A DNA stretch of 38,314 nt, taken from NCBI GenBank assembly GCA_028876375.1, contig JAGWSB010000017.1, positions 1 to 38,314 of the forward strand, written 5' to 3'. Both the position numbers and the translations under genes were made by a program. The stretch is from Chloroflexota bacterium (GTDB lineage Bacteria > Chloroflexota > Limnocylindria > P2-11E). The notes beneath the pieces are model-generated. The model was not told where the DNA came from. It made no database searches and was given only the letters and a program-made list of their open reading frames with translations. This document shows positions 1 through 7,085 of the stretch, one piece after another (position 1 is the stretch's first letter; each line of letters begins with the position of its first letter).

Positions 1-1122
1 CTCGAGGCGCCGTCGGACGTCGGGCCACTCCCGGTCGACGATCGAGTAGTAGCAGGCGTCGCGGACCGTGCCGTCCGGCAGCACCCGCTCGTTCCGGATG
101 ACCCCGTCCAGCTTCGCGCCGATCCGTTCGATGGCGCGCCGCGACCGCTCGTTCCGCACGTTGGTCTTCAGCCAGACGCGGATCGCCCCGAGCTCGAAGG
201 CGTTGCGCAGCTGGAGGTACTTGGCCTCGGTGTTCGCGGCCGTGCGCCGGGCCGAAGCGGCGAGCATCGTCCAGCCGATCTCGACCGACCGGTTCGCGCG
301 GTCGATCGCGCCGTATCGCGTCGTGCCGATCACGACGCCGTCGCCGGCGCGCCGCGTGAGCCACGGCAGGTGCTCGCCCTGGATCTGCAGGTCCAGCGCG
401 TCGCGTACGTAGCGCTCGATGGTGGCCACGGAGGACGGCGGAGGCGATCCCAGCCACGTCCAGATGTCGGGCTCGCGGACCGCTTCGAACAGGGCGGCGG
501 CGTGCTCCGCGTGGAGCGGCTCGAGGAGGACGTGCTCGCCGCGCAGAGTGAGCGGCCGCGGGTCGAACGCCGGCCGCGCGCGCCCGACGACGTAGGCCAT
601 GCGGACGTCGTCGGCGAACTCGCCGCGGTCGGTGAGCACCCCGTCGCGCTCGATGCCCTCGACCTCGAACCCGCAGGCCTTGTACGAGGCGATGGCGCGG
701 TCGTTGAACGACAGCACGCTGAGAGAGATGCGATGCGCGCCCAGGTCGCCGGTCAGGTGACGCACCAGCGTGGCGAGCGCGTCGCGCCCGAGGCCGCGCG
801 ACCACAGCGCCGGTTCGCCGATGCCGACGCCGACCTCGGCGCTGCGGGCCTTCGGACGCCAGTCGCGATAGTTGGCGAAGCCGATCGGCCCTCCCTCGTG
901 CTCGATGACGAAGAGCCGGCCGTCCGGCTCGACGAAGCGGGCCATGAACGCGGCGGCGGCATCGGGGTCGGGGAATCGCCCCGGCGACCTCCCCCACTGC
1001 ATCCACGCGAACTCGGGCACGGCCGCCCAGCGCACGAAGTGCGTGGCGTCGGCGTCGCGCGCCGGCCGGAGCCGCACGCGCTCGCCGACCAGCACCGGGG
1101 ACGGCGCGATCCGGCTGGTCAC
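1..1122 (-). CDS. Tandem GNAT-family N-acetyltransferase (two GNAT domains in one ORF), 3' end beyond left edge
   Basis: Manual reverse-complement translation from GTG at 1122: VTSRIAPSPVLVGERVRLRPARDADATHFVRWAAVPEF...GVGIGEPALWSRGLGRDALATLVRHLTGDLGAHRISLSVLSFNDRAIASYKACGFEVEG...LTLRGEHVLLEPLHAEHAAALFEAV...EIGWTMLAASARRTAANTEAKYLQLRNAFELGAIRVWLKTNVRNERSRRAIERIGAKLDGVIRNERVLPDG. No stop before the edge, so it is absent from the ORF track. Confidence 0.85.
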   Translation of the reverse strand, partial: MTSRIAPSPVLVGERVRLRPARDADATHFVRWAAVPEFAWMQWGRSPGRFPDPDAAAAFMARFVEPDGRLFVIEHEGGPIGFANYRDWRPKARSAEVGVGIGEPALWSRGLGRDALATLVRHLTGDLGAHRISLSVLSFNDRAIASYKACGFEVEGIERDGVLTDRGEFADDVRMAYVVGRARPAFDPRPLTLRGEHVLLEPLHAEHAAALFEAVREPDIWTWLGSPPPSSVATIERYVRDALDLQIQGEHLPWLTRRAGDGVVIGTTRYGAIDRANRSVEIGWTMLAASARRTAANTEAKYLQLRNAFELGAIRVWLKTNVRNERSRRAIERIGAKLDGVIRNERVLPDGTVRDACYYSIVDREWPDVRRRLE

Positions 1123-2963
1123 GCGATGGCGTCGCCGACGCTGGGTTCGGCCGGCGCGAAGTCCGCCGGCAGGGCCTGCGTGTCGCGCTCGCGCACGACG
1201 CGCTCGACGAAGGCGTCGAGCAGGACGCCGCGCTCCTCCTGTCCCTTCCCCGCCCCGCGGGGCCGCACGGAGACCGTCCCGGTCTCCGCCTCCTTGCCCC
1301 CGACGACGACCAGGTAGCCGGCGCGCCGGTGCTGCGCCTCGCGGATCCGCTCGCGCATGTCCGCCAGCGGCGGCTCGTCCAGGTGCACGCGGATCCCGCG
1401 CTCGACGAGGCGGCCCGCCACCGAGCGCGCGTAGTCCATCGCGTCCTCGCGGATGGGGACGATCGCGACCTGCTCCCAGTTGAGCCACAGCGGGAAGTTG
1501 CCGGCGTAGTGCTCGATGAGGCCGCCGACGAAGCGCTCGAGGCTGCCGAAGAGGACGCGGTGGATCATGACCGCGCGCTCCCGCTCGCCCCTCTCGTTCA
1601 CGAAGGTGACGTCGAAGCGCTCCGGCAGGTTGAGGTCGATCTGGATCGTCGGCCCCTGCCACTCGCGACCGATGGCGTCCTTGACCTTGATGTCGATCTT
1701 CGGCGCGTAGAAGACACCGCCGCCTTGGTCGGTCTTGTAGGGGACCTCGCGCACCCCGAGGGCGTCGCGCAGCGCCTTCTCCGCCGTGTCCCACATCTCG
1801 TCGGTCCCGAGGCGGCGCTCCGGCCGCGTCGAGAGGTAGATGACCGGATCCGTGTAGCCGAAGAGGCGCATGAACTCCATCGCGAGGTCGAAGACCTTCC
1901 CGATCTCCTCCTGCGCCTGCGCGGGAGTGCAGAAGATGTGGCTGTCGTCCTGGGTGAACCCGCGCACGCGCTGCATCCCGTGGAGCGTGCCGCCGCGCTC
2001 GTAGCGGTAGACCGTGCCGAGCTCGCCGATGCGCAGCGGCAGCTCGCGGTACGAACGGACGCGCGACTGGAACACCTTGATGTGCCCCGGGCAGTTCATC
2101 GGCTTGATCCAGAAGCGCTGCGTCCCCTCGTCGAGCAGGAGCGGCCCGTACATGTTCTCGCCGTACTTCTCGAGGTGGCCGGAGCGCTGGTACGTGCGCT
2201 CGTGGGCCATGTGCGGCGTGTAGACGAGGGTGTACCCCCGGGCGTGGTGGACGCGGCGCCACCACGACTCGAGCTCCTCCCGCACGATCGATAGCCGCGG
2301 CAGCCAGAGCACGAGACCGCTCCCGAGCTCCTCGTCGATGCGGAAGAGCTCGAGCTCGCGCCCGAGCACGCGGTGGTCCCGCCGCTCGATCTCCTTGAGG
2401 CGCTCGAGGTAGGCGTCGAGCTCCTTCTGCGACGGCCATACCGTCCCGTAGATGCGCGTCAGCTGCGGCCGCGTCTCGTCGCCCCGCCAGTACGCGCCGG
2501 CGATGGACATGAGCTTGAAGGCCTTGATGCGGCCGGTACGGTCGACGTGCGGCCCCTTGCACAGATCGACGAAGTCGTCGTGGCGGTAGATGCTCACCGC
2601 AGTGGCTTCCGCGCCCTCCGCCTGGTCGAAGCTCTGGATGAGGTCGACCTTGAAGTCCTGCCCGCTGGCGCGGAACAAGCGCAGCGCCTCGTCGCGCGGC
2701 AGCTCGCTGCGCTCGAAGGGCACGTCCGCCTTCGCGACCTCGCGCATGCGCGTCTCGATGCGCGAGAGGTCCTCGGGCACGATGGGCCGCGGGGTCTCGA
2801 GGTCGTAGTAGAAGCCGTCCTTGATCGCCGGTCCGATGCCGAGCTTCGTACCCGGGAAGAGGTCGAGGACCGCGCCGGCCATGAGGTGCGCCGTCGAATG
2901 CCGGAGAGGCTGGAGCGGATCCTCCTCGCCGTGTCCGGCCCTGCGTCCGAGCTGCTTCGCCAT
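1119..2963 (-). CDS. thrS: Threonyl-tRNA synthetase (no N-terminal TGS domain)
   Basis: HSTAHLMAGAV and DLCKGPHV editing-domain motifs; catalytic core MNCPGHIKVFQ...RIGELGTVYRYERGGTLHGMQRVRGFTQDDSHIFC; C-terminal anticodon-binding region. SD-like AGGGGG before ATG. Confidence 0.97.
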   Translation of the reverse strand: MAKQLGRRAGHGEEDPLQPLRHSTAHLMAGAVLDLFPGTKLGIGPAIKDGFYYDLETPRPIVPEDLSRIETRMREVAKADVPFERSELPRDEALRLFRASGQDFKVDLIQSFDQAEGAEATAVSIYRHDDFVDLCKGPHVDRTGRIKAFKLMSIAGAYWRGDETRPQLTRIYGTVWPSQKELDAYLERLKEIERRDHRVLGRELELFRIDEELGSGLVLWLPRLSIVREELESWWRRVHHARGYTLVYTPHMAHERTYQRSGHLEKYGENMYGPLLLDEGTQRFWIKPMNCPGHIKVFQSRVRSYRELPLRIGELGTVYRYERGGTLHGMQRVRGFTQDDSHIFCTPAQAQEEIGKVFDLAMEFMRLFGYTDPVIYLSTRPERRLGTDEMWDTAEKALRDALGVREVPYKTDQGGGVFYAPKIDIKVKDAIGREWQGPTIQIDLNLPERFDVTFVNERGERERAVMIHRVLFGSLERFVGGLIEHYAGNFPLWLNWEQVAIVPIREDAMDYARSVAGRLVERGIRVHLDEPPLADMRERIREAQHRRAGYLVVVGGKEAETGTVSVRPRGAGKGQEERGVLLDAFVERVVRERDTQALPADFAPAEPSVGDAIA

Positions 2964-2975
2964 GTCGTCCCCCTA

Positions 2976-3016
2976 GAAGAACAAACGACCGCTCGTCTAC
3001 TGGGACGAGGCGGTCG
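2976..3016 (-). terminator. Rho-independent terminator of the thrS T-box (attenuator)
   Basis: CGACCGCCTCGTC / GACGAGCGGTCG stem (one bulge), loop CCAGTA, tail TTTGTTCTTC. Confidence 0.75.
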
Positions 3017-3190
3017 CTCGCGGTTCCACCCAGCTTCCGCCGGCGGACCGGCGGCGCTTTCGTTCCGGCTGTATGGGGCCGACCCTCGGCGCTCGGCGGT
3101 GGTGACCCTCGCCCGCTGCCTGCCGGCTCTCACCGTCCCGGCTCGCTGCGCGGTGCTCGGTCGGGGGCATGTCCGCGTCGTCGCGCGTGC
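2976..3190 (-). promoter_or_regulatory. T-box riboswitch leader upstream of thrS
   Basis: Minus strand carries GGGTGGAACCGCG (3019-3031), the conserved T-box motif, plus stem-I-like GCGAGCCGGGACGGTGAGAGCCGGC and a candidate Thr specifier ACC (about 3101-3103), followed by a terminator hairpin just upstream of thrS. Confidence 0.85.
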
Positions 3191-3204
3191 TGAGGATACC
3201 CCTC

Positions 3205-3843
3205 CTAGGTGAGGAGCACGCCGATGAAGATCACCAGCACGCCGATGAAGTTCGTCCACTCCACCACGCCCGTCGCTCCGGTGAACGCCGCGGTGCCGCC
3301 CACGGCGGCGATGAGGACGCCGACGGCGATGACCACGTTGGCCAGGGCGCGCCGTCCCTCGTGCCGCTTGGCCACGAAGCCCCACGCCGACCACAGCGCG
3401 CCGCCGATGAGGATGAGGCTGCCGAGGCCGCTCCCGATCCCGGCCAGGATCCGCGGGAACGGCGCGGCGTCGAAGCCGCGGCCGGTGTCGGCGGCCTTGC
3501 TGAGGTCGACCAGGCTGACGGCCACGGCGATGACGCCGAGGACGGTGAAGACGATGACGACCCACGTCGCCCACCGCGCCACCCGCGGCGGCGTGAGGAG
3601 GTGGATCGTGCCCAGCGACAGCCAGGCCACGTTGAGGACCGCGCCGAAGAGGTAGAAGACGCGGTAGTTCAGGTCGGTGACGCCGCTCAGCTGCCGCGCC
3701 AGCCCCGCCGCCGCGGCAACGGCGAACATCCCGAAGCCGATGGCCCACGCCGCCTGGTACGCGCGCCCGCGCCGCGACCACCGCTGCGCCATGACCGCGG
3801 CGAACACCGCGCTGATGACGAACGAGAGGGCGGCGGCGATCAT
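3205..3843 (-). CDS. Multi-pass membrane protein, unknown function
   Basis: 212 aa with several hydrophobic segments (MIAAALSFVISAVFAAVMAQRW..., ATWVVIVFTVLGVIAVAVSLV...); intact frame; overlapping frames lack protein-like composition. Confidence 0.8.
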   Translation of the reverse strand: MIAAALSFVISAVFAAVMAQRWSRRGRAYQAAWAIGFGMFAVAAAAGLARQLSGVTDLNYRVFYLFGAVLNVAWLSLGTIHLLTPPRVARWATWVVIVFTVLGVIAVAVSLVDLSKAADTGRGFDAAPFPRILAGIGSGLGSLILIGGALWSAWGFVAKRHEGRRALANVVIAVGVLIAAVGGTAAFTGATGVVEWTNFIGVLVIFIGVLLT

Positions 3844-3871
3844 GCCGCCGCCACCCTAATACCTTCCGGCC

Positions 3872-4936
3872 CTACTGTCCGTACAGCTTCTTGACGAATC
3901 CGCTGGCCTCGATCTCCTTGAGGATGCTCGTGTCCATGAGCTGCGCGGGCTTGAGGTCCTTCGCCTTCGCCTTCTGCGTGGCGGTCTCGTTGATCACCTG
4001 CTGGAACGCCTCCTCGGACGGATAGGGCACCTGCGGGAACACGTCCTTGTACGCCGAGTACCCGATGTCCAAGAACTGCGGGTCGGTGTTCTTCAGGTAC
4101 TTGCCGATCACGGTCTTCACGAACGCGGGGTCCTGCTTCCAGCGCGCGATGGCCTCGATCGTCGCCTTCAAGTTGGCGGTGACCGCGTCCTTGTTGTCGG
4201 TCAGGTACTTGCGCGTGACCGCGATGCCCACGTTCTGCTCGGGCTCGTTGTACGTGGACATGTCGAGGATCTCGTGGGCACCCGCTTTCTGCGCGAGGAT
4301 GTTGTTCGGCGGCGAGACGGCGATCGCCGCGCACTTCCCGCTCGTGAGCACCGCGATCTGCCCGGGCGGGTCGTTGGCCGCGACGAACTGGAAGTCCTCG
4401 AGCTTCCACCCCTGGTGCTTGGCGATGGAGCCCCAGGCGAAGTAGTCGGCCGTGCCGATGCGCGTGACCGCGATGGTCTTGCCCTTGAGCTGGTCGATCG
4501 ACGTCACGCCCGGCATGGCCATGACGCGGAAGATCATCTTGTTCACGAAGCCGGCGATCAGGACGACGTCCTCGCCGCCGGCGGCCGAGGTCACGACCGC
4601 CGACCCGGCGACGCTGGTCATGTCGATCTTCCCGCCGAGCATCGCGGCCATGGCGTTGTTGCTGCCGCTCACGTAGGAGAGGTCGAACGCCTGCCCGTAC
4701 TTCTTGAAGTAGCCGGCCTCGAGCGCGACGGGCCACAGCATCTGGTTGGAGGTGAGCGCGACCCACGCGCCGGTCGCCTTCGTCGCCTTCGGTGCCGCGC
4801 TCGCGGCGCCCGCGGATGCGGCGGCGGTCGCGGCCGGCGATGGCGCGGCCGCCGGCGCGCACGACGAGAGCACCACCAGCCCGCCCAAGGCGGCGGACGA
4901 TCGCAGGAGCGCGCGGCGCGAGAGCCTGTGTGCCAT
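3872..4936 (-). CDS. ABC transporter substrate-binding lipoprotein (NMT1/SsuA-like)
   Basis: N-terminus RRALLRSSAALGGLVVLSSCAP (Tat-like plus lipobox); SsuA/THI5-like body (YFKKYGQAFDLSYVSGSNNAMAAMLGGKIDMTSVAG). Confidence 0.88.
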   Translation of the reverse strand: MAHRLSRRALLRSSAALGGLVVLSSCAPAAAPSPAATAAASAGAASAAPKATKATGAWVALTSNQMLWPVALEAGYFKKYGQAFDLSYVSGSNNAMAAMLGGKIDMTSVAGSAVVTSAAGGEDVVLIAGFVNKMIFRVMAMPGVTSIDQLKGKTIAVTRIGTADYFAWGSIAKHQGWKLEDFQFVAANDPPGQIAVLTSGKCAAIAVSPPNNILAQKAGAHEILDMSTYNEPEQNVGIAVTRKYLTDNKDAVTANLKATIEAIARWKQDPAFVKTVIGKYLKNTDPQFLDIGYSAYKDVFPQVPYPSEEAFQQVINETATQKAKAKDLKPAQLMDTSILKEIEASGFVKKLYGQ

Positions 4937-5071
4937 GACCCCCTCCTTATCGCTGGAGGGGATGCTAGCGCGGGGTCGCCGCGGGACTGTGCGCTGCGCG
5001 AGGTGCGTCGAACATCGAGAAGGTGAGGGACATCGGAGAGGTCACCGACTTGCTGCGGATCCGATCGGCCG

Positions 5072-5145
5072 TGGGCGGTAGAGGGCTCGAACCTCTGACC
5101 TCTTGCATGTCAAGCAAGTGCTCTGACCAGCTGAGCTAACCGCCC
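5072..5145 (-). tRNA. tRNA-Val(GAC)
   Basis: Minus strand GGGCGGTTAGCTCAGCTGGTCAGAGCACTTGCTTGACATGCAAGAGGTCAGAGGTTCGAGCCCTCTACCGCCCA folds as a cloverleaf; anticodon stem CTTGC/GCAAG, loop TTGACAT. No encoded CCA. Confidence 0.96.
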
Positions 5146-5186
5146 GTGGAGGCCTCAGTTTACCGCCGCGCTCGGCCGCGGTCGAC

Positions 5187-6284
5187 CTATCGCTTCTCCC
5201 CTTCGAACGCGCGGAAGCCCGCCAGGGGAGCGTCCTTCGCGAAGAGCAGCACGCGGAACGCGCCGAGGCCGTTCGGATCGAGGAGCGTGTCCACGGCCGA
5301 GCGCCGGCTCGCCGCGCGCAGCTGCTCGAGCGGCGTGGACGGACGCGCCGCGGCCTCGCGGACGCCGAGGGCGAGGAGGACGTCGCGCTGCGTGGCGTTC
5401 CCGACGAGCCGCAGCCCCGCGCCTTCCGCGGCGCGGCGGATGGCGGTGACGTTCACCGTCGCGGTGATGTCCATCTGCCCCGGGCGCTGGAGCGTATCGG
5501 CTATGAGGTGGTGCCGACTGAATCCGCGGAGCGTCCCCTCCCCGAGCCGCGCGAGGAGCCCGGCCTCGTCGTCCGCGTAGTCGACGAGCAGCAGATACCC
5601 GCGCGTGAGCGCCGCCGCGATCTGAGCCACCCAGCTCTCCGCGGCGATCCCGACCTCCCAGCGTCCGCCGACCGGGAGCGTCTCCGGAACGCGCCAGCGC
5701 AGGTCGGACTGGCTCGCGGGCCGCAAGGTCTCGACCAGCACCGGGCCGTCCGCGTCGACGTACACCTCGCGGACGCCGTCCTGGGTCCGGACCAGGACGT
5801 GGACGGGGAAGGCGTCGAGCACCTCGTTGGCGAAGATCAGCCCGTGGATCGGCGCGAGCCCGCGCGGCGCCGTCGCCCACCGCAGCTCGCGCCCCGCGAG
5901 CGCGACCGCCTGGAGCTCGCGGAAGCGGGGCGATACCTCGACGATGGCCGGGCGCACGCCGCGCGCGGCATCGGGGCGCTCGCGCTCGAGGGCCGCCAGG
6001 AGGTCGCGCATGACGCCGCCGCGGCCGGCGCCCGCCTCGACGAGGTCCCACGTCGCCGGGCGGCCGAGCGCGACGTGCGCGTCGATGGCGATGCGCGACA
6101 GCGCGCGCCCGAACGCCGGGCCGAGCTCGCCGGAGGTGAAGTAGTCCGACGCCTCGAACCCGATCGCGGCGCGGGTCGTGTAGTAGCCGTCCTCCGGATC
6201 GAAGAGCGCGGACTCCATGAAGCTCGCGAAGGTGATGGGCCCGCTCGATCGGATGCGCGCGCTCAGGCGCTCGGCGAGCCCCAC
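5187..6284 (-). CDS. MidA/NDUFAF7-family class I SAM-dependent methyltransferase
   Basis: PITFASFMESALFDPEDGYYT...FEASDYFTSGELGPAFGRALSRI...LVEAGAGRGGVMRDLL...LIFANEVLDAFPVHV is characteristic of the family. Confidence 0.9.
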   Translation of the reverse strand: MGLAERLSARIRSSGPITFASFMESALFDPEDGYYTTRAAIGFEASDYFTSGELGPAFGRALSRIAIDAHVALGRPATWDLVEAGAGRGGVMRDLLAALERERPDAARGVRPAIVEVSPRFRELQAVALAGRELRWATAPRGLAPIHGLIFANEVLDAFPVHVLVRTQDGVREVYVDADGPVLVETLRPASQSDLRWRVPETLPVGGRWEVGIAAESWVAQIAAALTRGYLLLVDYADDEAGLLARLGEGTLRGFSRHHLIADTLQRPGQMDITATVNVTAIRRAAEGAGLRLVGNATQRDVLLALGVREAAARPSTPLEQLRAASRRSAVDTLLDPNGLGAFRVLLFAKDAPLAGFRAFEGEKR

Positions 6285-6327
6285 GTCGTCATCGAGCCTA
6301 GTCGCTCCGCCGCGGCGCGCGCCGCGG

Positions 6328-7035
6328 CTAGCGCGAGAGCGGCGTCACGGTGGGCGTCGGTGTCGCGGTCGGGACAGCGTGGAACGCGCTCTCGACGTAG
6401 CGGTCGCCGGCCCAGGTGAAGGTCCGCTGCATGCGCGGGTCGAGCTGCTGCCCGACGAGCTTGCCCGTGCCCTCGAGGGTCGTGACCCGCGACGGCCCGA
6501 GCTCGATCTCGGCGAGCGCGCCGAGAGGACGGCGGAGCAGCTCCTGCATCCGCCCGCTCACCCAGCGCGCGATGACGAGCTCGTTGCGGCCGCACGCGGT
6601 GCCGCCGCACTCGCCGACGACGTACACCAGGTGCTCGGCGTCCGCGACGGGTATGACCGCCAGGCGGATGATCCGCTGCGGCTGCTTCGTCGCGGCCGTC
6701 TGCACGCCGGCGTCCAGCGAGGGCGACGTCGCTCCGGCCGGCGTCACCACGAGGTGCTGTGACAGGACGACCGTCGGCTTCAGGCTCACCCACGTCTGAC
6801 GGAGCTCGACGAAGACCGGCGCGCCGCCCTCCTGCCGCAGCGGGAAGCCGCAGCGCGCGTCCTGCCCGGCCGGCAGGCCCTGGCGCAGCGCGCAGAGGTC
6901 GTCGTCGATCGGCCCCGCGGCGACGACGGCGGAGCGCGCCGTGATCACGCCCGACCATTCGACCACGAGCATGACGACGGTCGCCCACGCGAGCGCCGCG
7001 ACGAACACGGCCGCGAGCCGCGCACCCCTCCGCAT
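6328..7035 (-). CDS. Secreted/membrane-anchored protein, unknown function
   Basis: N-terminal hydrophobic segment AAVFVAALAWATVVMLVVEW; 235 aa; Thr/Pro-rich C-terminus PTATPTPTVTPLSR. Confidence 0.75.
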   Translation of the reverse strand: MRRGARLAAVFVAALAWATVVMLVVEWSGVITARSAVVAAGPIDDDLCALRQGLPAGQDARCGFPLRQEGGAPVFVELRQTWVSLKPTVVLSQHLVVTPAGATSPSLDAGVQTAATKQPQRIIRLAVIPVADAEHLVYVVGECGGTACGRNELVIARWVSGRMQELLRRPLGALAEIELGPSRVTTLEGTGKLVGQQLDPRMQRTFTWAGDRYVESAFHAVPTATPTPTVTPLSR

Positions 7036-7085
7036 CCGCGGACGATCTTAGAGGGGATCCGAGCGGGCGCGCTCCTCCCCGGGGC

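Noticed and set aside
370-2294. Long plus-strand ORFs (e.g. 370-1317, 1329-2294) opposite the GNAT and thrS genes
   Set aside because: Antisense shadow ORFs typical of GC-rich DNA (His/Arg/Asp/Val-rich, no domains); the minus-strand genes explain the sequence.
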